Of a stretch of 64,000 bases of DNA, positions 20,352-29,883 are shown one piece after another. The notes beneath the pieces were generated by a model. The model was not told where the DNA came from and did not search any database. It was given only the letters and a program-made list of their open reading frames with translations. The stretch comes from Pyrenochaeta sp. MPI-SDFR-AT-0127 (Eukaryota > Ascomycota > Dothideomycetes > Pleosporales > Cucurbitariaceae): the NCBI GenBank assembly GCA_020747015.1, contig JAGTJM010000083.1, positions 56,077 through 120,076 of the forward strand, read 5' to 3'. The translations under genes and the position numbers were made by a program. Positions within the stretch are counted from its first letter, which is position 1; each line of letters begins with the position of its first letter.

Positions 20352-23186
20352 ATGGTGCTTCGGAAGCCCGAGGACGACCTAGGCCTCGTGCCAGCACCGC
20401 TATCGAAAGCGAGTCCCCCATACCCAACCACGCCCTCAGAGGAACACGCGCCCGCGATCCCGTCAGCGTCTGACACGGCGCCGTATTCACCGGATCTCAC
20501 CAAATCACCCGCCTTCAACTTCAAGACGCCAGACAGCGCAAAAGAGCTGAAGAGCAAGCTGGACATCGACTCCGACTTCAGCGACGACGACGAGTGGAAC
20601 CAGTCTGATGACGACTTCGAGGATGTAGGCCCCCAAGACGTCCCCAGCGTACTGAAGCCCGCCGGAGGGAAGCAGCCAGCCCCAGCTACCAGCAATGGAC
20701 TGCCCGATGCTTTGAGAGCGGGCCCTCCTTCTGGAATCCCCATCAACATCAAGCGCTCGATTGAGAACATCTCGCCCATGCCCACGGGAGCCAGTGCCGT
20801 ATCGGTCGGCGCCATGAGCAACATATCTGAGCAATCCAGCGGGTCGATACCACTGCAGACAAACAACCCATACCTCAAGATGCAGCCAACTGGGCAAAGC
20901 AACTGGGGTGGCGAGAGCAGCCAGGCAATCTGGGGCGACTCGCCAGGACAGGCCCAAAAGTACGAAAAGTTCAACGAGCCCGTGGAGCTCCCTGCGGCCC
21001 AAACACCAGTCACTCCCTCCCACGAAATGAACGCTTTGAAGCTAGTCAGCAGTGCCCCCCACAAGCAAAGATCGCAATCCATTGATCAGCCGCCGCTTAT
21101 CGCCGTCAACTCCGCCACTCCGCAGTCCGCGCATCCCCAGGGGTCCGACGTTGCAAACCCATGGGAACCCAGCACGGATATCTCCTCGCTCGATGCTGCG
21201 TCAAGAGCGTATGGCCTTCCCGAAGACCGCACACACCACGATGGCCAAAGAACATGGCAGGAGCAACAGGAATGGGAACAAAAGGAGAGAGCGCGGAGGC
21301 AGAAAGAAGCTCTTGCTGCTCAAGAGGCAGCAACGAGGGCGGAACAGGAGCGAAAACACGAAGAGGAGTTCCATCGCCTGGAACAGCAGCCCCCGGCCCC
21401 GCAGTTTGCACCGCCGCCAGTACCCCAGACCCAAGAAGAGCTGCCACCAGCACTGCCGCCGAGGAGGTCGCAGGAGGAACACCCACCTTCCATGCCTCCA
21501 CGGCCCATTGATACGGGTGTTGGGGGCAGCACCGGCCCCTCTGGCCCAGAATCTCCAAACACCGCAATGAACAGGCAGAGAAAGGAGCATTACCAAATCA
21601 AGCATATCCGATGGCACGACTACAACAAGAGCGGTATTCGTACCTCGCCTATACTCACACAGAACCTAAACGGCCCATGCCCACTGCTTGCTTTGGTAAA
21701 TGCACTCATACTCTCAACACCCGCTAACATCGAGACTGCATTGGTCGAAACGCTCCGCACACGAGAGACGGTCAGCCTTGGCTTGCTTCTCGACGCTGTC
21801 TTCGATGAGCTCATGTCTGGACGACGAGGTGATGCTGCCCAGGCTTTGCCAGATGTCGGTGAACTGTACAAGTTTCTACTGGCACTGCACACGGGCCTCA
21901 ATGTCAATCCTATGTTTGTTCCTGACAGGGATGCGACCACTGGCAACACGTCGCTCACGAATCGAGCAGGAGCGTTCGAGAACACGCAAGACATGAAGCT
22001 ATATCGTACATTCAACATCCCCTTGATGCACGGGTGGCTACCAGAGACAGGTTCCGAGGCGTATAACGCGTTTGATCGAATTGCCAAGTCATATGAGACC
22101 TCGCAGTATGTGCAGTTCCAGGAGGAGGAACTTGACGCGAAGCTGCAAACTGGCGAATCCTTGACGGCAGATGAGCAGCAAATGTTCACCGACATACATG
22201 CCATCAAAGAGTTCCTCAATCGATGGCCAACTCAGCTAACAGATCACGGGCTAAAGGTCATGCGCGACACTCTTAATGATGGGCAAGTTGCCATATTGTT
22301 CAGGAACGATCACTTTTCCACGCTTTGCAAGGACCCGCGAACTGGGAGACTTGTCACCCTGGTCACTGATCAAGGCTACTCAACTCACGATGAGATTGTT
22401 TGGGAGTCGCTTACAGACGTCAACGGCCAGGGCAGCCAGCTCTTCTCGGGCGATTTCCGCTCCGTTGACAACAGCAGTACGCCTCTCAGACCACAGGAGC
22501 AGCAGCACGTTCAGAGCCTGCTCGATGCTGACAACGGTCAAGGCTGGACTACCGTTCCGTCTCGCCATGGTAACCAACAACAGCCCTCTTCAGCTACACA
22601 GCCCTCGTCACAGGGCGCTGAGATTACTTCTCCAGGAGGGTTGAGCAGGGCCGAGCAAGAAGACCACGACCTCGCGCTGGCACTGCAGCTTCAAGAAGAG
22701 GAAGAAGATCGTCTTCAGCGAGAGGCAGATCAGCGTGAGCGAGAGAATCGACTCTCTGCGAATGCGATAGCAGCACATTCTCAAGCTCGGCCTGGTAACG
22801 GCAATCGTCGCTCTTCCCGCGGCGAACAAGCACCAATTATCCCACCACGACGGAACAACATCACTACCCACCGTCCAGCCACTGAGCCAGCACCTCCACC
22901 AACATATGAAGAAGCTTCCACGACTCCGCGGTATAATCCTCCTCCCGGTCATCCAGCGAGCGCTCAAGCACCACTCCCCCAACCGGGTAGCGCATACCAG
23001 AACAATAGCGGCGGTGCTCCCCCACCTAACGGACTTGGGCCCGGTAGAAGGCCCTACGCTGGACGGCCGTTACAAGGTCCTAACATGAACATGCCTCAAA
23101 GGCCGGGAAGGAGACAGAGCGGCGGCCCAGGGATGGTAGGCGGGCCGCACGGAGGTGAAGAAAGAGAGAAGTGCGTTGTTATGTAA
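20352..23186 (+). CDS. MINDY-family deubiquitinase with MIU and CaaX terminus
   Basis: A single-exon 944-aa protein starting at CACCATGG. The catalytic domain (about residues 415-710) matches the MINDY/FAM63 (DUF544) family, cysteine peptidases that trim long K48-linked ubiquitin chains. The likely nucleophile is Cys443 in QNLNGPCPLLALVNA, and the likely histidine is His654 in RNDHFSTL. After it, DHDLALALQLQEEEEDR (about 769-785) fits a motif interacting with ubiquitin. The N-terminal 410 residues are disordered and acidic/proline-rich, with a long charged coiled stretch (about 300-345). The protein ends CVVM, a CaaX box predicting prenylation and membrane attachment. The family is firm; chain specificity and prenylation are inferred. 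Confidence 0.9.
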   Translation: MVLRKPEDDLGLVPAPLSKASPPYPTTPSEEHAPAIPSASDTAPYSPDLTKSPAFNFKTPDSAKELKSKLDIDSDFSDDDEWNQSDDDFEDVGPQDVPSVLKPAGGKQPAPATSNGLPDALRAGPPSGIPINIKRSIENISPMPTGASAVSVGAMSNISEQSSGSIPLQTNNPYLKMQPTGQSNWGGESSQAIWGDSPGQAQKYEKFNEPVELPAAQTPVTPSHEMNALKLVSSAPHKQRSQSIDQPPLIAVNSATPQSAHPQGSDVANPWEPSTDISSLDAASRAYGLPEDRTHHDGQRTWQEQQEWEQKERARRQKEALAAQEAATRAEQERKHEEEFHRLEQQPPAPQFAPPPVPQTQEELPPALPPRRSQEEHPPSMPPRPIDTGVGGSTGPSGPESPNTAMNRQRKEHYQIKHIRWHDYNKSGIRTSPILTQNLNGPCPLLALVNALILSTPANIETALVETLRTRETVSLGLLLDAVFDELMSGRRGDAAQALPDVGELYKFLLALHTGLNVNPMFVPDRDATTGNTSLTNRAGAFENTQDMKLYRTFNIPLMHGWLPETGSEAYNAFDRIAKSYETSQYVQFQEEELDAKLQTGESLTADEQQMFTDIHAIKEFLNRWPTQLTDHGLKVMRDTLNDGQVAILFRNDHFSTLCKDPRTGRLVTLVTDQGYSTHDEIVWESLTDVNGQGSQLFSGDFRSVDNSSTPLRPQEQQHVQSLLDADNGQGWTTVPSRHGNQQQPSSATQPSSQGAEITSPGGLSRAEQEDHDLALALQLQEEEEDRLQREADQRERENRLSANAIAAHSQARPGNGNRRSSRGEQAPIIPPRRNNITTHRPATEPAPPPTYEEASTTPRYNPPPGHPASAQAPLPQPGSAYQNNSGGAPPPNGLGPGRRPYAGRPLQGPNMNMPQRPGRRQSGGPGMVGGPHGGEEREKCVVM

Positions 23187-23782
23187 AAATACCTACATAC
23201 ACACCCACACACGAGTAGAATGTTCTCATCATTGGTCTCTTTTCTTCTTCGCTTTACGTTTACACCCATTTCTCAAGGCGTTTAGGAAGTGCTCGACACA
23301 CGCCCCTTGTGTAAACTTGCTGCATACATGAGCTGAGCATGAAATGTGGGAAATTTCCCTCTCCTTCTCTTTCTTCTTAGTTTATCCTGGCGTTATCTCG
23401 GTCCCCATTATACCCTTTTTATGTTTTTGGTTTTTCCAAAGTCATAGCTTTCTTTGTGTAACAAAAAAGAAGAAGAAGAAGTAATCGACATTTCTCATGA
23501 CCAATCTTGCTCTTCGTTCATCTTGGCGTCATACTCAAACTTCTTGGTCTTCTTGGTCTTCTTGGTCTCTTTTGTGTGAGAGGCTTGATGATGATATCAA
23601 CAAATGAGAATCTGAACTTCAGTGCTGTACCAATGCTTCTATTTTTATGCTGTTAGCTGCTGTGAAAATGTACTCTACATTTACTAGTTCTCCATCGACT
23701 AGGTAGGTATTCCAAGCACTCCTTGCCCTTACCCTCACAAGCACAAATATGCTTATAATCCTTTTTATTCACTCCACGTCAC
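23187..23782. other. Convergent 3' flanks with simple repeats
   Basis: The 3' ends of two convergent genes. It holds an AAGAAGAAG tract near 23466-23481 and a 9-bp tandem repeat (TTCTTGGTC, just under four units) around 23538-23570. No gene. Confidence 0.5.
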
Positions 23783-26110
23783 TTACAGCGCAACACCGAC
23801 GTCCTCGTCAGTCACCTCCCCTTCCACCCCCGTATACCCCCCTGTCTCAGCTAACTGCCGTCTCACCTCCCTCTTCTCCATGCGTGCCAGTTCCCGCAAC
23901 CACAGCTCCTCTTCCTCATCTTTCTCATCTGTATCCTTCTGCGATTCGCGTGGGTGCTGCACACGCTCCCGATCCGCCGTGTCGCGCAACGACATGTGGC
24001 TGCGGATATGACGATAGCGGCGTGGATGTGGCGTTGGCGTTGGCGTTGGCGTTGGCGTTGGGGGTTGTAGCAATGCTGAGCCAGGCAGTTGCGTATTTGG
24101 GTCAAGGTTTAGTAGAGTAGGACTGGGGGGTGGACGGTTGGGTGAAGAAGTTTGGAGAGTGTGGAAGGTTGAGTATGTTGGGGGTAAGGGGATTGGTCCT
24201 GTGTGTTGTCTGCGCTGGAGGAAGGAAGGAGAGCGTTTTGTGGAGCGTGGCATTGTTGTTTTTGACGTTGATGCTGGAGTGGTGGTGTGCTGGTTCAGCA
24301 TTGTGGTTGTCGAAATAGTAGAGTTGATGGAGGACTTTGAATTGCGTCTTGCGTGGTGAGTCGGATTCGAGCCGATCTCAGTCTCTGAGATGATTCCGTT
24401 TACATCACCGCTCTGCATGTGGCTATCTTGCGACGTTTGGAGTGTTGGATCGTCTTGCGGACTTGTCCCAGACTCAAACTCCGAATCTGAATTTGAATCT
24501 GGGTCCCCCTTTTCCTTTAGTATTTCTGCTCGTTTTCGCTCCATTTCCTTGAGCTCTTGCGCCCAGTTGCTCAGGTCTGATATGGTCGGCCCTTTATGGC
24601 GGAACTCCTTTTCTATGGGGCTGAGTTGGACGAGAAACATGGATTTGTCACTGTGATCATGTCCATCCTGCTCTTCGTCTTCACCATCTTCCTTGGTGAC
24701 GGATATAGAAATATGAGCGTTGTTGCTATCACGTGTTGTTTCTGTGTCGCTATTCCGCATCAACCGACAAGATATTTCATCGTTCACAGGACATGTTGAT
24801 ATAAGTTCCCGCAAGCGCGATGGCAAGCTGCCGTGGCTGGATTTGATCGGGCTCGCACTTGAACGCGCCGAGAGGCTCGCTTGTCCGCTCTTCGTTGTAT
24901 CCGTGGCGATGGTCAGGGTGTTGCTTGAACGGAGGGAGCTACCGCCACGTTCACTTCCGTTCAGAGTTGAGCTTAGATCCAGAGTCGATCCGTAATCTCG
25001 CTTGATACTTGAGAGGAAATTGCTATAGTCGTATCCCTCGTCTTCATCACTGCATATGCTTGAATCATCAGCCTTATGCTCGACCATGTACTGTGCGTCT
25101 TCCAGGATGCTCGTCGCCCATGCGAACTGGACAGCCTGCTCGCTGACCTTCAAGACCTTGGTTTTGCGGCGGTTCCGGTTCATACGCAGCAGGTCACGCT
25201 GTGCGTCCAGAATGGTTGTCATTTCGAGCGTCTTCTCGTCGACCTGGAGCCACGCATCAAGGTCCAGGAGGGCGAAGGAGTCCTGGATACAGTTCTGATG
25301 AAGAATTACTGCCTCTTCGTTTGCAAGACACTCAATCTTTTCTCGGAGCTTGTGATCAACCGTAACTTCTAAACGGGGATGTCTCGCCTGCAACGTGATC
25401 TCGGCAGCGTACATTGTATCCTTGTGACTGACCATGGACGGATGGACGAGGCCAGGATCATTGGAGTTGAAGGCAATGTTTAGTCGGCTTCGGCAGAGTT
25501 TGAGCGCAATCTTGTCAATCTCACGCTTGACTGCATCGTATGCTACCTTGGCTTCCGGATCATTAGGCACAGCGGGTGACCAGGGCTCTTGAGGTGCGAC
25601 TGGAATAAGAGTTGTTGCCTGCAACTTGACACTGTCCCAATACCCGCCGCTGGCGAAAGCATTGCCCTTGGGGTTAGGAGAGAGCGGTGTGACGGGGCCT
25701 GGAGAAACAACATCCCAACGTTCTCGAGAGTAATCCGAGGTGTAGGCGGAAGTGGGAGCAAGCCTGGCGGGTCGCGGTCGCTGGCGTGTTGAGGAGGTAG
25801 TTGGCGCTTGGGAGCTAGTAGGACATAGTCGTCTCGCATGTGCGCGCAGTGATAATTGTCGACCACCGTCAAGTCTCATGTGATCTTCTCGCGCAATCCT
25901 CTCCATTCTCGCCAGAATCGACTTCCACTTGGTTTCCTCGGCGAATCGCATCTTCCAGGCGGCTGCTCCGGCAAGGGCCTCAGCCCGGTCCTTCTCGCCG
26001 ACCACAAACTTCAGCGCCCCACTGATGTGCTTCTTCTCCAGGGGCTGTTGCTGCTTGGCAGCTCCTCCCATTGTGGGACTACTGTCTGGACACTGTGTCT
26101 GTATTTCCAT
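23783..26110 (-). CDS. Uncharacterised 775-aa protein, likely disordered
   Basis: A single long ORF read from the ATG at 26110 (GCCATGG context); earlier codons in frame are not ATG. The N-terminal third has a helical, charged segment (about 20-75: SGALKFVVGEKDRAEALAG, AAWKMRFAEETKWKSILARM). A central conserved-looking region (about 160-350) contains WDSVKLQATTLIPV and AYDAVKREIDKIALKLCRSR. The remainder is Ser/Thr/Asp-rich and probably disordered, with a Pro-Thr repeat near residue 690. The C-terminus has acidic and basic helices (EELWLRELARMEKREVRRQL). No known catalytic motif or membrane segment. I do not recognise the family; the style suggests a scaffold or cytoskeleton-associated fungal protein. 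Confidence 0.7.
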   Translation of the reverse strand: MEIQTQCPDSSPTMGGAAKQQQPLEKKHISGALKFVVGEKDRAEALAGAAAWKMRFAEETKWKSILARMERIAREDHMRLDGGRQLSLRAHARRLCPTSSQAPTTSSTRQRPRPARLAPTSAYTSDYSRERWDVVSPGPVTPLSPNPKGNAFASGGYWDSVKLQATTLIPVAPQEPWSPAVPNDPEAKVAYDAVKREIDKIALKLCRSRLNIAFNSNDPGLVHPSMVSHKDTMYAAEITLQARHPRLEVTVDHKLREKIECLANEEAVILHQNCIQDSFALLDLDAWLQVDEKTLEMTTILDAQRDLLRMNRNRRKTKVLKVSEQAVQFAWATSILEDAQYMVEHKADDSSICSDEDEGYDYSNFLSSIKRDYGSTLDLSSTLNGSERGGSSLRSSNTLTIATDTTKSGQASLSARSSASPIKSSHGSLPSRLRELISTCPVNDEISCRLMRNSDTETTRDSNNAHISISVTKEDGEDEEQDGHDHSDKSMFLVQLSPIEKEFRHKGPTISDLSNWAQELKEMERKRAEILKEKGDPDSNSDSEFESGTSPQDDPTLQTSQDSHMQSGDVNGIISETEIGSNPTHHARRNSKSSINSTISTTTMLNQHTTTPASTSKTTMPRSTKRSPSFLQRRQHTGPIPLPPTYSTFHTLQTSSPNRPPPSPTLLNLDPNTQLPGSALLQPPTPTPTPTPTPHPRRYRHIRSHMSLRDTADRERVQHPRESQKDTDEKDEEEELWLRELARMEKREVRRQLAETGGYTGVEGEVTDEDVGVAL
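24030..24059 (+). repeat. Hexanucleotide tandem repeat GGCGTT x5
   Basis: Five consecutive units, read on the minus strand as alternating Pro and Thr codons inside the uncharacterised protein (PTPTPTPTPTP). In-frame length variation would change the linker without breaking the gene. Confidence 0.85.
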
Positions 26111-26516
26111 GGCGACCGTCAACCGCAAGTTGAAGCAATAGACAAATACGATGCTAGCCCAATGCGGTTGAAAGTGAAATGGTAGGAGTGTTGAATGAAT
26201 TGAGATGCATTGTGGACGCAGAGAGCACTTACCAAGTGAAGAGACTGGGTGCCTTCAGCACCTTTTCACAGCAAAGCTGTCTATCCTCAATTCGTGGTGT
26301 GGTTATAGGTGCGATGAAGATGAGAGCGCAAGGCAGGCATTGAGGTGTTTCAGTACAGGCAACAAAAATACCTCATGACAGCAGGCAAACACACGACCAC
26401 AGGTGAAAGTGAAATCGGAATCGGAATTGGCAATGACATAGCGAATGGTAGAAAAATGCGTAAATATTTGGTCTAATGTAGCGTGGTATCCAACTCCGCC
26501 AATGCAGATGCAACAT
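26111..26516. other. Intergenic between two minus-strand genes
   Basis: Promoter and leader of the 775-aa protein gene and the 3' flank of aspartokinase. No gene seen. Confidence 0.45.
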
Positions 26517-28223
26517 CTAGTCCAAGAAAGTAAAGAGATTCGTATGCACAACGTTGAGGGCACGGTCAGCTTCGCGCTCCTCGATAACGCAAGAGATGTT
26601 GATCTCGCTAGCGCCTAGAAGTATATATTAGCATCCAGCTTCATCGGCTTCGAGTATGGACATGACGTACCCTGCGAGATCATCTCGATATTGATGTTGT
26701 TCCGCCCAAGAACACTGAAGAACTTTCCACTAATGCCAATCATGTTCTTCAACTGCTTTCCAACCAAGCTCACTATAGCCATGTCAGGCACAATATCAAT
26801 GGTCCCAAGTTGACCCAGGTCATTGACTGCACCCTGCAGATCCTTGTCCTGGATCTTGTACTCATCTTCGCCTCCCCCGCTCAGCAGAGCAGACTCGGAG
26901 TGCAAAGCCATGGAGACGTGGACCTCGGACGAAGAGATGAGGTCAACGGAGAGATGCCACCTGTCGAGGATGCTGAAGATATTCATCAGGAAACCGTGGG
27001 CACGGGTGCGCTTATTGCTGTGCACGTTCAGCACGACAATGTTGTGCTTGATGGTAACAGCGGTGGGACGCTTGGGCCTATGGAGTTGGGACAGGAGGCT
27101 CGAGGATCGCGTGCGGAATAGGCCGGAGTCCTTGAGAGACGGGCGGCCGTCGATGTCGGACAAGCTATCAGGGAAGATAATGGTACCGGCATTGCGCGGG
27201 TTCATGACGTTCTTGATGCGGATAGGAATGCGGGCGCGAATCACCTGCTCCATGGTGAAAGGGTGAATGACCTCTGAGCCATAGAAAGTCAACTCGGCGG
27301 CCTCTGAGGGCGTGACGGTGGGAAGCAATGCGGCCGTGGGCACCTTGCGGGGGTCTGCAGTGAATATTCCATCCACCTCTTTCCAGACCTGGAGCTCTTG
27401 TGCCTTGATACCAACAGCGACCAGAGCAGCACACAGATCCGTGTATCCACGTCCAATGGAGTTCAAGATGCCGCCTGGCACATTGCCAAAGTAGCCCGTG
27501 ATGACTGGGACTTTGTCGCCGCACGCTTCCACCTCTTTGCCCAGGGCCTCGGCCAAGTCCTTGTAGAACTTCTCATTCAGTCCTCCTTTGGCTGGGGCGT
27601 AGAACCTGATGACGTCGCTGAGGTCGACAAACTGCGCAGGCGTACCGCGATCGTTAAGGAGGGCGGCCATGTAGCGGCAGCTCAGCTTCTCGCCCTTGCT
27701 CACAATCTTGTCCTCGGCACGACTAGTGACTTCCTCCAAGTGCTGCGCCGACTCTAGAATCTTGGTCAGACTCTCGCATTCGGCATTGACCTCCTCGGTG
27801 AAGGCGGCGAGAATCTCTGGGCTCTTCAAGGTGTCCTTGCCGGCCTGGATGTGGTCGGTACGGATGGCCTCGACGATATCATCGTAGCCGCGGGTGTTTG
27901 GTTTCTCGGCAGCTCGAGCAGCACGGAGGAGGCGGTTCGTGGTTCCCTCGAGCTTGGTGTTGTTGCTGCGGGCGGAGCAGACGACTGCAGCGCGATTGCT
28001 GTCAAGACCAGCCCTGGATGCTGTTAGCACTTGGCCTCTCTTCCCACTCTCCGTGCGCAACGAGGACTCGGTCGTACTTGACAATGCTCGCTATGTTCTC
28101 CGCGAACTTGCCCACACTCGTGCCGCCAAACTTGAGCACGACCCATCCTCCCGGCAAATGCTTTTCTTCCGTGTGAGCTATCCGCTCGGACTCGTGCTTG
28201 TGACCGTTTACGATGGCAGACAT
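26517..28223 (-). CDS. HOM3: Aspartokinase
   Basis: Aspartokinase phosphorylates aspartate, the first step toward threonine, methionine and isoleucine in fungi, which make lysine by another route. Exons complement(26517..26614, 26671..28013, 28078..28223) give 528 aa. The N-terminal kinase domain has VVLKFGGTSVGKFAENIAS and AAVVCSARSNNTK, then GTPAQFVDLSDV and FTADPRKVPTAA. The C-terminal third holds two ACT domains that give feedback control, ending in ASEINISCVIEEREADRAL. The last exon is needed for the second ACT domain; without splicing, the frame stops early. A TGAGTCA site lies about 195 bp upstream. Identification is firm. Confidence 0.95.
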
Positions 28224-29883
28224 TGTGAGCGTGGGGGTTGCGGTAGTTCGAGTTCCCTATATGACAAGAATAATTCTTCCGGGTGGGATCAATGTGATTC
28301 TGTCAAGGTATGACACGGGATCGATTGATATGAATGCGTAGTGTTGCGAGGTATGTCGAAGTAAGTGAAGAGTGAAGCGTGAGGTAAAAAGTCTCGTCCT
28401 GTGAATGGTGGGGCCCTTGAGTCAAAATACCCAAATGTTCCCGCCGCAATCGGGTTGTCGGTTGTACTAACGCAGCGCCAGAGAAGATTGGGGAATGTAC
28501 CCTCGCCCCATGTTTTCGGCAAAAAAAAACCCCCCAATTTGCAGCGGCCGGCCTGCAGCGCATGTGCATCTATATATTAACGGTGCGGGAATTTGGTCGC
28601 CGTGACTGGTGCTCTTTTGCTCGTCCACCTTCAGCTCGTCCTCGTCGTCCACCTCTTACGACATTTCTTTGACAGCTTGACGGCGCGACGTGGGATCTGG
28701 GCGCATCAGCACTCGTGGCTGTGGTTCACAGCCTTCGCGCTTCCGTTGTTTGTTCTCGAGATTGCACGAATTGGAATGCTCGCCAACTACGCGGGGATAT
28801 GCAGCATCACAACGGCTGGACTGTACTTCGCCCATGGCATGTGATCCTTCCATGCCTTTGACTGCAGACTTGTCCCGCGCCCTGGCGATGAGCAATTCGC
28901 TCAGACAGCGTGTCGGGCTTCCGAGCGACGTTCCGATGGCTGGTCGCAAGGCGCGGGAACCTGCATATTCACATTCATCATATCCAGTCTGTCGGCACCT
29001 TTGTCAGCAGCACCACAGCAGATGACTTTGGATCAGCCATGATTCGGCTGGCCCAACCATTGCGGAACTAGCCGGCTTCGACATGGCAAGGTTTACTACT
29101 TCGGGATTGCTAGTTGCTGGGTCCTATTTATGATGGTCGTGTCAGCGTTGCTGAATAGTAAGCCTGTCTGGTGGCGAAGTGACAGGAATACGAGAAGAGC
29201 CAAAGTGCAGTAGACAACACAGCGTCCATTCGTAATCTTACCTGTCAAGTGAGTGTAGCACGAGAAGCCTCCATACTGGTGTTCGCCATGGCGGTGACAG
29301 TGACTGCTATTTATAAATGTTAAAATGAGCATTTCAAACCATGTATACATGTGCAGAAAAACTGAACGACTACATCCATTTCATCCTGTGAGGCGTAGTC
29401 GCAGCGGTACATGATGGTCTTGCGGGTTCTGGTATCGTCGCCCGATGAGCTGTAAAGTTTCAGTATTGAGAAGATCGCTGTGGCAGTTGCTGGCTTTACC
29501 CAGCCGCTTCGAGCCGCACTATAATGTCCGTATGCGAAGCCTAATTCAACATACAAAGAAGTCGTACCGTACTCACTAAGACCGCAATTAAAATCTCCAC
29601 AGAGAATCAGGTAATGGCGATCGCATGTGAATACAAGAATATGCTAAACTTTCTTTGAATCAATTAATACGGCTGTACTGGTATCAATAGGCCGGTAACA
29701 ACACGGCCATGAGACGCCAGAGAAATGCTGTAGAAGCCTCCAAACGCCGTATCTAAGGTATACATGTGCTCCCTACCGTAGACGCCGTGAATACGAAAAC
29801 TTGTACCCAATTTGAAAACTCCACAGTCGAGAATGAATCAGTGCAAGCCGCCAGCCTTCTTCTATCGTACTGCCATCAACTCT
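28224..29883. other. Long intergenic region upstream of aspartokinase
   Basis: 1.66 kb with no supported gene. It holds the aspartokinase promoter, with the TGAGTCA site at 28418-28424. Short plus-strand ORFs around 28590-29025 lack coding character. Some low-GC sequence near 29300-29700. A small multi-exon gene cannot be excluded. Confidence 0.4.
28418..28424. promoter_or_regulatory. Gcn4/CpcA-type site TGAGTCA
   Basis: A perfect TGASTCA match about 195 bp upstream of the aspartokinase ATG. Aspartokinase genes are classic targets of general amino acid control in yeasts and filamentous fungi, so position and target agree. Function is inferred. Confidence 0.6.

Noticed and set aside
20186..21082. 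298-codon minus-strand frame across the start of the MINDY gene
   Set aside because: It is antisense to a well-supported coding exon with biased codons; Ser/Gly/Leu-rich composition is typical of a shadow frame.
28593..28844. Hydrophobic 83-codon frame upstream of aspartokinase
   Set aside because: It starts at TTG, has no upstream ATG exon that splices in well, and its hydrophobicity is not followed by conserved sequence.
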